Source: Paramecium pentaurelia
Taxonomy: Eukaryota > Ciliophora > Oligohymenophorea > Peniculida > Parameciidae
Reading direction: 5' to 3'
NCBI GenBank assembly: GCA_905183005.1
Contig: CAJJDO010000001.1
Coordinates: 1,180,570 to 1,244,569 of the forward strand
DNA length: 64,000 bases
Below the pieces are notes generated by a model. The model worked only from the letters and a program-made list of their open reading frames with translations. It had not been told where the DNA came from and did no database searches. This document shows positions 37,474-49,020 of this stretch, piece by piece. A program made the translations under genes and the position numbers. Numbering within the stretch: the first letter of the stretch is position 1; every line of letters starts with the position of its first letter.

Positions 37474-38072
37474 TCATTTAGGATTGTTCACGTCTTTAAT
37501 TAATTTTGGTAATCCTTTACTTCTTTTTTATAATTTACTAACATAAATGTTTATATATACCTTTTAGAAGCGAACAAGAGATTAATATTGGCTAGCAATA
37601 TTTAGTATGGAATTGTTGGTAATTTATTTGTCTTCTTCTCAGGATGTTTGAATTGACATCTTTCTCCATAACAACAATAACTTTTAATATTTATTATTAT
37701 TTATACCCATCTTAAGTGTAATTTTTACAAGTTTTAGTCTTGTAATTAGAGGGAACATGGATTTTTTATCTCACTTCATCTTTTCCATGAGCAAAGGCAC
37801 ACTAATTTTAAATTATATATAATACTTATTAACCATAAGGACAATATCCTTCAATGGCCCAATATTTACAAACCTAAACAGGATTTATTAACAAATTTAC
37901 TTCAGTTTTAACTTTTACTTTATAGGAAACCTTTTTATTCTTTTTATGATTAGAGATTACTTCATCCAATTATTCATCTTAAATACTCTCACTAATTAAT
38001 TAAATATGTGTTATACCAACTCTTTGTAGAATGATTGCTATCAAATTCATCACATGAAACTTGTTAATTCAT
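37474..38072 (-). CDS. tandem CCCH zinc-finger protein
   Basis: Five exons (introns 37992-38016, 37802-37825, 37681-37706 AAG, 37538-37560) give 166 residues. Two fingers are seen: CKYWAIEGYCPYGQQCAFAH (C-x8-C-x5-C-x3-H) and CKNYTQDGYCCYGERCQFKH (same spacing), separated by the linker GKDEVRQKIHVPSNYKTKT. This is the TIS11/TTP-type pair that binds AU-rich RNA and promotes mRNA decay. The lead-in before each finger (here VQVCKY and KTKTCKNY) resembles the family's RYKTELC. Both fingers are completed only after splicing. The tails are short and basic. Confidence 0.85.
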
Positions 38073-38835
38073 TTTAAATAAAGTAATTAATATCTTATTT
38101 TAAAATCTTAATAATATTATTAAAGCCAATCCAGGCTATATAAATTAAAGATAATGCGTATTTTAATAATATTATTAAAACATTAGAAATTGCCGGGATT
38201 ACTAAATTTAAATACCTGGATCATCATCTTAAATGAATTTAAAGAATTTATGAATTAAAATTAATTCTGCAATTCCTATACCTCATTAATCACTAAAATC
38301 ATGCTTCTAATACTCTTTAATATCATTTTGATATTTAAATAAGTGTCTATTTATATATATATATAGTTAAGAAAGAATGTGAAAGAATTTATTTATAAGT
38401 AAAAGTGGAAATGGAAATATATTTAGATCATAATAAAGTATTTATTCAATTCATATTTTCTAAAAGTAATAATTTTATAAGTATTTTTTTGTATTTTCAT
38501 TGTAATAAATATCATACATTTATAATTCATTATTACAATAGGTTATGATATTATTATAATGTATTCTTTTGAATTAAATTATCAATATAATATCAAATAG
38601 ATATTTATTAAAATAAAATGAATTGAACTCATTAAATGTGATATCAAATAAATCATTAATGTTAATTATAATAATATTCATAAGTATAAATATATTGATT
38701 AAATAATTCTAAAACAAAAATAATTCACTTTATTTTGTAATAATTATATAATCCCACAAAATATCAAATAATTACATCTTTATATATTATAAAATCGAGA
38801 TAATTCTAATATGTAGAATGATAATTATAATAAAC
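38073..38835. other. intergenic region with short palindromes
   Basis: 763 bp between two minus-strand genes. The palindromic string TTAATAATATTATTAA occurs twice, at about 38107-38122 and 38162-38177, on either side of a slightly GC-richer patch. TA repeats lie near 38351-38365. No frame was found. The palindromes could form hairpins in a transcript, but no function is evident. Confidence 0.4.
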
Positions 38836-39303
38836 TCAAACTTCCTAACACATTCCTTAAGTAGGAATTATTAATTCTTATAGATTATGTGATGTTAATT
38901 AAAAATTAAACCCTTCTTATTCTCTCTAATTTTAAGATTATTATTTTTCACTAAGGGCTTAATTTCTAATGCTTTCATTCTCATTTTCACTATCAGCATC
39001 AAATTAAAATGCATCCTCTAATTCTGACTATTTAACTTTTCTTGGATTCTATTTTTTACTTTTGCTAATTGTAACTGTAGTCTTAGATGCTTTCATTTTA
39101 ATATTTTACTTCTGATTTGAATTTTTTTTAGAATCAGATTTAACTACTTGATTGGGAAAACTGATAGGATAATCAGAATTTATCTCTCCTAAACCTTAAT
39201 TTTAGATTGTCAAAGGTTTGTTTCTAAAATATTTTCTCAAATATAATCCTATAAAAGTTAGAAGCAAAAAGAGCAAAACGACAATAAATAGTGTTTACGA
39301 CAT
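38836..39303 (-). CDS. single-pass membrane protein, unknown function
   Basis: Intronless frame of 155 residues. An N-terminal hydrophobic helix starts almost at once (TLFIVVLLFLLLTFIGLYL, residues 4-22), followed by a basic stop (RKYFRNK), so it is an N-terminal anchor with a cytoplasmic tail. The tail is polar: a K/S/Q-rich segment (SKKNSNQK, KASKTTVTISKSKK) then an acidic patch (ELEDAFQFDADSENENES) and Q-rich end. No enzyme motif is seen. Confidence 0.55.
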
Positions 39304-39859
39304 TATTTAAATATTTCAATTAAATACTTATTGTTATTATTTCGATGCCACTATCTTAAAATTTAATGTGATTATTTGTACTATTCTTTTTAAATCAATT
39401 CACTTGTCAATTTTATTCATAACTAGTCTCAATAATATTAAAATTATTGATTTAATTATAAAATTATGTGAGTTTCTATTCATCTGATTTATATTAATTT
39501 TATCCTTATTTTTAATTTTTAATTTTTGTTATTGTTATTGATATTAATATTACAAATCTTATTTATTAATCTATTAATCAACTTAATTATTGAGTATTAT
39601 TTCATTTATTATTATATTGATTAAACTTATCAGATTGAAATTCTAAATAATATATATGTATCAGTTGGCTTCTATTAAATTTATATAAAAAAGATTTATA
39701 GAATTAAGGATTTCAGGAAAAAGAGAATTATAAAGATATTTTTTATAATTTATTTTATAGATTTGATTTCTAGTAGGAATGCAATTATCTCAAAATTTTG
39801 ATTATGACTTTATGTAAAAATACATAAATTCATTATGATATATATTATTAAAATATTAA
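39304..39859. other. divergent intergenic region
   Basis: 556 bp between the start of the minus-strand membrane-protein gene and the sorting nexin start. AT-rich; no frame, repeat or RNA gene recognised. Confidence 0.4.
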
Positions 39860-41213
39860 ATGGATCAATAAACAGAGGAAACATTAAATTTAGGAATAGA
39901 TGTTTAAGTGTGTGATCCAATAGTAAAGAAAGATGGAATAAAAAATTATGTAGTATACACACTTAAAGGTTAAGATAAAGATGGCCAATTTGAAGTAATA
40001 CGTCGATTCAATGAATTTGATTGTTTTAGGTATATTTATATACTATGTAGAACGACTCTTCAAATACGATGGCCTGGATGTTATGTTCCTCCATTACCAA
40101 TCAAGAAACCAGTTGTAAGTGTTCTAACTTATTCAAAAGGGAAATATGGATTAAAAGTTTATTGATGAGAGAATGCATTATCTCAATCTTTTCATGAATA
40201 AATTGACAACAATTAATCATTTATGGTATTCTGAAGAAACCAAACTCTTTATTAAGGGTGGTGGAGATATTGAAAAAGTAATCATATATCATTATTTCTT
40301 TTAGCAATTATTAGCTTTATAAAAACCAACTCCTGGTGATATCATATATAAATATGAAACAATATTCAAAGATTTTTCAGGCAAAGAAATAAATGATCAA
40401 TTACTCTCTAAGATTGGGAATTTCTCTTTGTTTTTAAAGAGGATTCAACCATAATTAGAAACATTTTAATAATAAGCCAAATAACTTGTTTAATCGAGGT
40501 AGACATCTTAATCATTATACAAGAATTTAATGTCAAGAAAATATGAATCTATTATTAGATTATTTAATGCCTGAATACGAAAAGAATTGTTTAACAGAAT
40601 ATGTTGTTAATCCTGAAAATAAACTTGTTTTTGTTTAACATAATACAGAGTTATACCAATAATATGTTTTATATTTTTTATTTATTTTTAGCGAGCAGCC
40701 AATGAAAAGAGTGCCCTTGATAATTTTGCATTATCTATTAAAATAGAAACAAGAGACATTGATGCTGTCCTTGAAGCTATATAATGCAAAGACAAATATG
40801 AATAGATTAAATAAAACTATTTGACTAAATTATGTAGTTTGAGCAATGAAAAAAAAGATATTGAGAATGGCAAAACTACATTGAAATCCTTTTTCAATTC
40901 AAATAAAGAGGAATTTATTCAAAAAACATAGCAATAAATTGATAATGTAATTTTATTATTATATTATTCTTAAAAGATCCAAAAAGAGATTGAATAGTTG
41001 ACTATCCTATGTGATATGATAACCATAATATTAGGATATTTTATTATACCAAAATATAAAGTATTCTTCATTTTAACTTATTTTTAGTAAGAAAAAGAGA
41101 AAAATTATTACTAATTATTAAGACAAATGGCACAACATCAAGTTTAAAAAGCATAAGCAGAAAGAAATTATTGGTTAGATTTAGATAAGAATCAAATGTT
41201 TATGGAAGTTTGA
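39860..41213 (+). CDS. sorting nexin (PX plus BAR-like region)
   Basis: Eight exons (introns 40030-40050, 40115-40139 AAG, 40278-40304, 40499-40523 AAG, 40666-40691, 40947-40976 AAG, 41061-41087) give 390 residues. The PX domain occupies about residues 10-125: RRFNEFDCFR, then WPGCYVPPLPIKKPV (the PPLP turn), and DERMHYLNLFM. The conserved Arg of RRF binds PI3P. The remaining ~250 residues are helical and charged, as in the Vps5-type BAR domain of SNX1/2/5/6-like proteins. It probably acts on endosomes, possibly with retromer. Splicing restores each PX block, which supports the intron calls, including the AAG acceptors. Confidence 0.85.
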
Positions 41214-41507
41214 AATTGATATATATATATAAATATAACAAATATTAAATTAATAATATTAGAGAGATGAAATCAAATACAACTTATCTAAATTCACTAA
41301 TATTCAATATTCCTATTCATTATAATTTAGACACCTTCCTAATTTTTCAATTTCCTTCCAATACAAACTCATTATAAACATTTTTTTGTGTTTAAGAATT
41401 ATATAACAGAATAATATTTAATTCTATACTTTATAGGAATTCATTTGACCTTCACACTTTAATTTTATAATGCTATCAATTTATATTTATAATAATCTAT
41501 ATATATA

Positions 41508-42445
41508 TCAATTTTATTAACTTTTGATTTTTACTCTGATATCATTATTTATGATTTGCTTCAAACATTCAATTGTAAACATAAAATTTCCTTCTCTTAT
41601 GTATGATACAAAGTTCTCTACTAATTTCTTTTTATCATCTTCAGTTTTTACATCCATAGGATCATACTTTACCTAATAATAGTATTAGTATTTACTACCT
41701 GAGGATTAGGATAGCTTGGTTGTTATTGTTGCAATTTTTATTGGATCATCTAAGGAATATTTGGATTTTAAGCAAAGGCTTGATTTTAAGCAAAGGCTTG
41801 ATTTTAAGCAAAGGCTTGATTTTAAGCAAAGGCTTGATTTTAAGCAAAGGCTTGATTTTAAGCGAAGGCTTGATTTTAACCAACAATTGGATTTTAACCA
41901 GCATTTGGATTTAGAGAAAAAGGTGGATTTTAACCAACAATTGGATTTTAAGCAAAAGTTGGATTTTAACCAGCATTTGGATTTAGAGGAAAAGGTGGAT
42001 TTAGAGGAAAAGTTGCTTTAATTTCGGGCTTTTGTTAATTAGTTTATGTTTGTAGTTGTTGATTTACAGCATTTGTGTTTGGTTAGACAGGTATTGGTTT
42101 AAAGCCAGGATTAGCTGATGGATTATTATTAGTTTGAGGAAAAAGCTATCCCTGTCCTTTTTGTGGATTCTACAAATTCTATTAATTTTTGAACTAATCA
42201 GTGGGTTATAAGTTGAATTTTGGTGGTTGGCCTTATTGTTGGCCTCCTGATGGTTAGAAATTTACAAATTAAGGTTATTAACCTTGGCCAGTTTATTGAA
42301 TCATACCGAATGATTAAACTTGAGGTTATGGACCTTATCCAGATGGTGTAATCATTCCAAATTATTGAGGTGCTACGTTATTTTGATTCGTTTAAGCTTT
42401 TTATGGAAAAGAAACAGGCAATTGCTAATTCTATTATGGATTCAT
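41508..42445 (-). CDS. N/Q/P-rich protein with NQAFAQ hexapeptide repeats
   Basis: Exons 42445-41699 and 41672-41508 (26-nt TAG intron) give 303 residues. The first ~190 residues are low complexity, rich in Q, P, N and G (for example QGQPPKF and PNTNAVNQQ). A run of degenerate repeats (NPxxxxNPNAGQ, NPIVGQ) leads into six near-perfect copies of NQAFAQ. The last ~55 residues are ordinary: KYDPMDVKTEDDKKKLVENF and a helix. It looks intrinsically disordered, with a short folded C-terminus. It could be an FG-poor nucleoporin, a coat adaptor or a prion-like protein. No family is recognised. Confidence 0.65.
41768..41875. repeat. 18-bp tandem repeat, six copies
   Basis: Six head-to-tail copies of an 18-bp unit (plus strand TTAAGCAAAGGCTTGATT), identical apart from one substitution in the last copy. 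It lies in the coding sequence of the minus-strand N/Q-rich gene and encodes NQAFAQ. Unit length keeps the frame, so copy number can vary without breaking the protein. Confidence 0.9.
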
Positions 42446-42516
42446 AAAAAAAATATTAAATAATTTTAATAAGTATTAGAACTTTAATATATTAAAAAAA
42501 ATTATTAATAATCTTT

Positions 42517-43673
42517 ATGAGACCAAAGCCTAAAAATAATAAGGAATAACAAAATGTAGAAGAATAATAGCCTTAACATGTAATAAAAGAGGAGAAACCT
42601 ATCAGTGATAAATATTAGGTGAAATATAATTCAAAAACTTAATTGAGATTGGATGAGAAAGAGAGTTTTGTATTAGGAGTTCCAGGAACTAAAATTTATA
42701 GTGTAAAATGGGATGCTGATGATAAATATATTGCTTGTGCATGTGAAAATGGGACAGTTCGAATTTTCAATGTTAGAAAAAGATAACTGTCTTATTTGAT
42801 CAATTCTCTTATGCCTAATATTCCATTTTCATATGTAAAATGGAGACCTTAAGCATAATAATTTAAGACTAGAAATATATTTGTAACTGGAAATACAAAA
42901 GGTGAAGTGTAACATTGGCATATGACTAGTGGAAAATGTTTGGGAACAATGAAAGAAGATAATTCTGATATCTATTGTATAGATTATAATTAAGATGCTA
43001 CAAAATTGGCAGTATGTGGATTAAATCCAATTATACGTATTCATGATGAAGAAAAAAGAGTAGTTGATGTTAGATTAGGAGTTGAATAAACATAACCTCC
43101 AGGTCATAATAATAGAGGTATATTAGATAAATATTATATATAATAGTTTATTGTGTTAAATTTCATCCATAAAATCCTAATATGCTTATATCAGGTGGTT
43201 GGGATTATAGAGTATTAATATGGGATATTAGATAAAAGAAGCCAGAAGCTAATTAGATATATGGTCCATTAATTTGTGGTGATGGTATAGACATGAGAGA
43301 ATCATTTGATGGATAATAGTTATTGACAGCTTCATGGTCATAAGAGAAACAATTATAAACATGGGATTTAAGAACTTGTAAACTTATTTGTAATTTTGAT
43401 TGGAATTCTCAAATAAAGGTTAGCAATCAACCTTGTTAATTATATAGTGGATAATTTTCAAGATAGTTTGATAATTAATTAACTTTGGCTGGAGGTTCAG
43501 GAGAGAATGAAGTGAGAATATTTGATTCTTAAGATTTTGATAATGCTTAAATATGCATACATGATCTATGTAGAGAAGTTAATACTGTAGATTGGGCACA
43601 TAAAGATTCTAGATTTGCATTTTCAGGTGGTGATGGATACTTGAGAATATTTGAAATATAATAAATAAATTGA
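42517..43673 (+). CDS. WD40-repeat protein
   Basis: Exons 42517-43117 and 43147-43673 (29-nt TAG intron) give 375 residues. After a polar, Q-rich N-terminus, WD-type blades can be traced: IYSVKWDADDKYIACACENGTVRIFNV, FVTGNTKGEVQHWHM, IYCIDYNQDATKLAVCG, VKFHPQNPNMLISGGWDYRVLIWDI, LLTASWSQEKQLQTWDL, LTLAGGSGENEVRIFD, and VDWAHKDSRFAFSGGDGYLRIFE. That is seven blades, enough for one propeller. Such proteins are scaffolds. The partner is unknown. The next gene starts just 4 bp after its stop. Confidence 0.8.
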
Positions 43674-43677
43674 ATTA

Positions 43678-46585
43678 ATGTAAGAACGGTTTATGAGGGC
43701 TATTCAAGAATTGGATACCCTTTTAAGAGAAACTGAAACTGGCAAGATTAAACTTAGTCTTACTCTTAAAGATCTAGCATAATTGCATCACTTATAATCC
43801 AGACTTTAGGAGTGTAAGTTTCTGAATTCAATCTATTCAGAGGAGAGTAGAATTAAGTAACAATATTAAATGAATATTAAGATAATACCTTAGTAGAGCT
43901 GTGACAGTTAATCTATAAATATAAGAAGAATTATGTTAAATTATAGAGACAAAAATGGAATCTATTACAGTATTTGATTTAATAAAATAATCTAGTCAAA
44001 CTTCAATCATTTAGATAAATTGATTCTCTATATATTGAATTAAACAATGAATAAAACAACTATGAAAAATGTGCTTAGATAATTTAGCAATATTATTTTG
44101 GGTAGCAATAATTTCACTTTGCTTCGATTTTAAGAAAAATCTGTAGAAAGTGTGTCTACTGATGAATTTATTGAAGTAAATTAATATAATCAAATTAGTA
44201 ATAACTAACAGAACAATAAAAATTACAACTTTATTAATAATTTCATGGCGATCAACTTGAAATCATCACTTTCTAACCTACTGGGCAATTAAAATAGATT
44301 TTCAAATGCAGTTCTTTACAAATTATCAGAGTCCCATAAAAATTGAATGCTTAAACTCATTCTTCACTTATTATATATGAAACATAAGAATGTGCTAAAT
44401 TACCATTATCAAAACCTCATTAAATTAAATTGATTTGTGATCAACTTATTACTATAGGTTATGATTATTTAAATGAGAATTACCAGTAAACATTTTTACT
44501 CAATATTATTTTAGTAAAGATGACTTAATTAATTCAGTTAGAGCGATAGGGTAATTTTTAATTAAAAATGCTCCAATCTTATTTTAGGAATGCATTAAAA
44601 TTGAAATAGAAAGAAAACTCAACACTAAATGGTAACAATTTAATATTATTAAAAGTGAAATTATATAATCAACTAAACACTCAAAAGACACTAGTTTTGC
44701 AATTTTAGAGAATTAAACTAAATGTTTTATACCAGTTATGTCGAATCATGTTGTTTAATTCTATTTACATATGGAAAATGTTTCATTAGATATAATTACT
44801 TTTGCAGATTTTGTATTTATCCATCTAATCTAAATTAGATGTCATAATTATGGTAGCATTTTAAGCATTCCTTAAGAGAATTAAAAGATAAAGAATTTTT
44901 ATATTAAATAATTGAGGTAAGTACACCAACAAAATTAGTAATTGCTTCAGATTTACATCTAAATATTATTTATTAGAGTGGTTCTGTTCCATCATCATGG
45001 AATTTTTTGGATCTTAGTAATTAATAAATAGATTGTTATTAAAACTTAACAGAAATCAAAATGGAAGAAAATTATAAAAGTATGTTACTTTCATCCTTAA
45101 ATGAAGTTTAAAAGAGTAAAAAAGGTGCAATAGATGCTGGTTAAATAATTTATCATGATAAATATGTAGATATAGCAATTTATGTAAAAAAAGATGAAAA
45201 AAATGAAATTAATTAATTTTTTATTGTTTTTGATTAACCAAAGAAAAGATTTGAATCACAACGTCAATCTAAAAGTGAAATAAAAGTATCAGAAACTCTG
45301 GCAAGTTTAAAATAAGAGAAGATAGAAAAAGCATGTTTAATTTTATAAGAATAATTAAATTTGAATCTATAAACAGAAGAAATTATAGATATGCTAAAAG
45401 AACATGCATTAATGACAATAATAGAATAAAAAGAATAAATAACTGAAGATATAAGATAAACTTATGTTTTAGAATATTATAGAAACTCTGAATAAGTGTA
45501 AACTTATCGCAGGACAATAAGTGAACCCGATACTCCTTTTGCAACTAAAACTTTGATCTAAGAACAATAATTGACTAATGCAAAAAGTATTAAATTATCT
45601 ATATATAAATAGAAATGGAACTCTTTTAATTAAGACCTGATGATTTAGAAAATTTGAATAATTGGTGTTTTGATATCACAGTATAAAAAGATTAAATAAA
45701 ACATTATACTTGGGCCTTATTTCATTTATTAAACTATTTTGATAAATACTAGATGTATAAGGAAACATTTTTTCAATTTTTAGTTGCAATAGAAGAGAGA
45801 TACAACAGTCGTCGTAATCCTTTTCATAATTTTGAGCATGGTTTTACTGTCGCTCATGCATGTTATTATATGATAAAGAATAAACTATTAGATGAATATT
45901 TAGATTAAACTGAATAATTTGCAGCAATATTATCATCTCTTTGTCATGATATAGATCATTCAGGTAGAACAAATGGATTTGAAGTTGCAAGAATGTCTAA
46001 ATTAGCAGTACGATATAATGATGAAAGTGTATTAGAGAATCATCATGCTGCAATGACATTTAAAATAATGTAAAGAGAAAAATATAATATTTTATCTAAT
46101 TTATCACAAGAATAATTTTAAAAAGTTAGAAGATTTATGGTTTCTAATATATTAGCAACAGACATGAAAAAACATTTTGATTTAGTTTCATCATTAGAGA
46201 TTAAATATAAAAATGGAGAAATGAATATAATTAATATGGAAACTAAAAGAATATTATCAGGATTAATTGTTCACACTTGTGATTTAACATAACCTACAAA
46301 AAGATTTGAAATTACAAAGAAATGGTCAATAAGAATATAAAATGAATTTGATAATTAAGTAGAAGAAGAAAGATTATTAGGATTACCAGTTACTTAACAT
46401 TTAGTATGCTAAAATTTACCAAAATAAGAATTGTCATTTATAAGAGTATTTAATATATATATAAAAATTAGAATATCATTTAACCATTATATACATTAAC
46501 ATCGTCAATTTTGAATAATGGATTATCAGTTGCATTAAAGTGTTTAGAAGAGAATGAGAAAGAATGGACAAAATTACTGAATTGA
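43678..46585 (+). CDS. 3',5'-cyclic nucleotide phosphodiesterase with divergent N-terminal region
   Basis: Eight exons (introns 43857-43881 AAG, 43970-43995, 44176-44198, 44486-44514, 44813-44838, 45587-45612, 46446-46471) give 908 residues. The C-terminal ~300 residues are a class I PDE: HNFEHGFTVAH (catalytic H665), CHDIDHSGRTN (H705, D706), NHHAA, and HTCDLTQPTK with the second metal Asp. These bind zinc and magnesium and hydrolyse cAMP or cGMP. The N-terminal ~620 residues contain coiled coil and a stretch resembling a very diverged GAF domain (DTSFAILENQTKCFIPVMSN). The start at 43678 is only 4 bp after the upstream stop; a later Met at 43693 is an alternative. Substrate preference is not readable. 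Confidence 0.85.
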
Positions 46586-46621
46586 AAAACGAATATTGAA
46601 TTGATTGATTTAATAATAATT

Positions 46622-46945
46622 ATGTTTTATAGTTACGATAGTTAAACTATTTTTTTATTAGTTTCTAAAATTAATCTATATGATCATAATAATCATGGTT
46701 GTACTTTTATAAATAATGATGAAAATAAATAAATAGATATTAAATCTGTTATTAATATTTTACTTAAGAAGTTGTTTTTATTATAGATTTTGAGTATTGA
46801 CTTTATATTTTTTAAATATTAATTTTTTATATTTCTTTTTAAGATCATTATCTTCAAAACAATTATTATTTAACTAGAAAAATAACTAAATATATAATAT
46901 TTATATTAAATAGAGAGTTTTAAGAATGAAATTTAATTCATATGA
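46622..46945 (+). CDS. possible small gene
   Basis: Uninterrupted frame of 107 residues starting 36 bp after the phosphodiesterase stop. The first ~55 residues look protein-like (YDHNNHGCTFINNDENKQID); the remainder is I/F/L-rich, as expected from AT-rich noncoding DNA. A short intron could truncate it. Treat it as tentative. Confidence 0.25.
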
Positions 46946-47107
46946 TTTTCTATTTAATCTAATCAAAAATGGTAATATATTCTTAAAATAGGAAACTAAA
47001 AAATTATAATTCTTTTTTTAAGATATTTTAGTAATATAAAATTCTATTAGATATAAAAAATAATTAAAATAAGTCCATATATTTATTGTAATGATATTAA
47101 TACATAA

Positions 47108-48977
47108 TCAGATTAGTTTTTATTTTGAGAAATTTATTTAGATAGGTTTACCATCTAATTCTAGTCCATTATTTTTAACTAAAACTGTTAAAGCAATTTC
47201 AGTGGTTGCAAATTTGAGAATAGCCATGTATTTCATTGCATTAGTGATGATTTTGAATTATTTGATTATTCCATATTCTTATAAATACTATTAAAGTAAA
47301 TTTAATTAACAAGAATTCTTTGTTAAGTTAGACACTTAAATAGTGTCACATGGTGGTGCTAAAGTATAAGTACTGTCAGGTTTAATTCTATGAGTTTCTT
47401 CTCCTCCTTAAAAGTATTCCTCTTAAGCTTTAAGATCTTAAGTATACTCACCTGGTTTACTAGGTTAAGTTTTTAATGATATTTCATCATAATTCGAAAA
47501 AAATATCTTTTTTAAATATTTTATTATACTTTGATTGATTGTCCATAGAACATGATATCATTAAGAGATTCTTTGGCAATGGCTGCATAATCATATGTCA
47601 TATATTGAATTAAAGCACTTGATCTTTCTTTTAAATAGATCATTTTATCTATATTACCATAGATACTAAATAAATTGTATAACATTTGGGAAGTAACAAC
47701 TTTTTTATCAAACCATCTAGCATAAATAACCTTTGATTTTTTTGTTTCTAATTGATTTAATATAAAAATAATACATAAAAGTTATTTAGAATTATCATCT
47801 AAATTATCAGCACTTGATTACATTTTTTCAAATTATAATTTTTCTACTTATTGTAAGGTCATACTTTTAGAAACTGGCATTCTTATCATTTTATTTTTGA
47901 ATTGATCCTAATCTTATCTTTAAATTGGTTAAGATAATGGTTATGAAATTTATTAAATAAATTAATTTTGTTATGGTTTATCTAAAATTTAGTGAAAATT
48001 AGTTAATTAATTCTTATTTTCTGAAGTAGATTCAAAATATTATAGAAATTCATTATGTTAATCATCATCATCATCATCATCATCATCACATTCTTCAGAA
48101 CCAACTATTTCTTCATCAGATTCTTTTAAACCTAAATCTTGAAATTTTAAATCATCATCTTAACAATTCTCATGAGTTTCTATATTATTATTATCTTAAT
48201 AGCTTTATAAAAATTCTATTTGATCATTTTTGTTTTATTGTTCTGCTGGCAATGTTAATTTTTTTCTATTTGATTATTTTGATTAAGTATTTATAGATTA
48301 AGGATCATCAGATTTATTGACTCCTTATAGAAAATTTTAGTATTGATCAGTTAAATGTTAGAAATTGGTTTAGTATTCATAAATCTAATTAAGTAATTAC
48401 TACTATTTTTCAATTTGAGATTAAAGATCAATAGATGAAACTGTTGGAATAGAAAATCCTTCAGCACTTACTAATTATAATTATCCCATAAGTGAATTAA
48501 TTTGTTAAATTTATTAAGACATTTAATGTTAAAATTGCATTTATGATTACAACAACTAGATTGGCATTTATTATTATGGTGTTTAAGATGCTGGCTACTA
48601 TGATTTCCTTAATTATGTATAATCTATGTTAAATTAAAGATAATACCAACACCACCAGTGTTGTTTTCTTAGAATGTAATATATGTAAGTTTGCTTGCAT
48701 ATACATTCATGGGTAATTGGGGATCATCACAAAATAATTTATCATTCATGATCTATCTAGCTTTGTTTGCAGATTCAGGAAATTCATATTCAACAAATGT
48801 CTTCCATGTTAATGATCTTTCAAAAATTAACATCTAAATTATTAGAATGATTAATATATTTACTCTTTAGATTGTACCAAATTGACTGAATACTTTATAG
48901 TATTTATCGTGTCCCAAAGTCTTATTTGCTTTGTTTGTAATCACTACCAAAATCACATTAGTTGTGTCTTAATTCAT
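47108..48977 (-). CDS. PTB/hnRNP L-like RRM protein
   Basis: Exons 48977-48864, 48833-48647, 48623-47530 and 47506-47108 (introns of 30, 23 and 23 nt, the last AAG) give 597 residues. A further 27-nt intron just upstream of the second RRM (about 47739-47765, a multiple of three) may remove nine more. Three RRM-like units are seen: one at the N-terminus (VILVVITNKAN, FSQFGTIQRMLIF, FVEYEFPESANKAR), one in the middle (KVIYARWFDKKVVTSQMLYN, LFSIYGNIDKMIYL, ALIQYMTYDYAAIAKESLN), and one at the C-terminus (IQVSNLTKNSCQ, GIIKQFKIIT, MAILKFATTEIAL). The non-aromatic RNP motifs and order resemble PTB/hnRNP L. A long Q/N-rich linker contains an Asp run. Likely a splicing or mRNA-stability factor. Confidence 0.8.
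48061..48089. repeat. ATC/GAT microsatellite coding for poly-Asp
   Basis: A run of nine ATC trinucleotides on the plus strand reads as nine consecutive GAT (Asp) codons in the minus-strand PTB-like gene, inside its acidic linker. Slippage would change only the Asp count. Confidence 0.85.
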
Positions 48978-49020
48978 TAATTAATTATTAAAATTCTTAA
49001 TACGATAATCATAAATAGTT

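Noticed and set aside
38099..38180. Possible tRNA or structured RNA at the palindrome pair
   Set aside because: No cloverleaf or T-loop consensus could be laid out; only simple AT palindromes are present.
41768..41875. CRISPR-like direct repeats
   Set aside because: The 18-bp units are contiguous without spacers and lie in a coding frame; a eukaryotic coding repeat is the simpler reading.
41716..42021. Plus-strand repetitive ORF with LDFKQR repeats
   Set aside because: It is the antisense of the N/Q-rich minus-strand gene. The minus strand has a proper start, intron and C-terminal domain; the plus strand has none.
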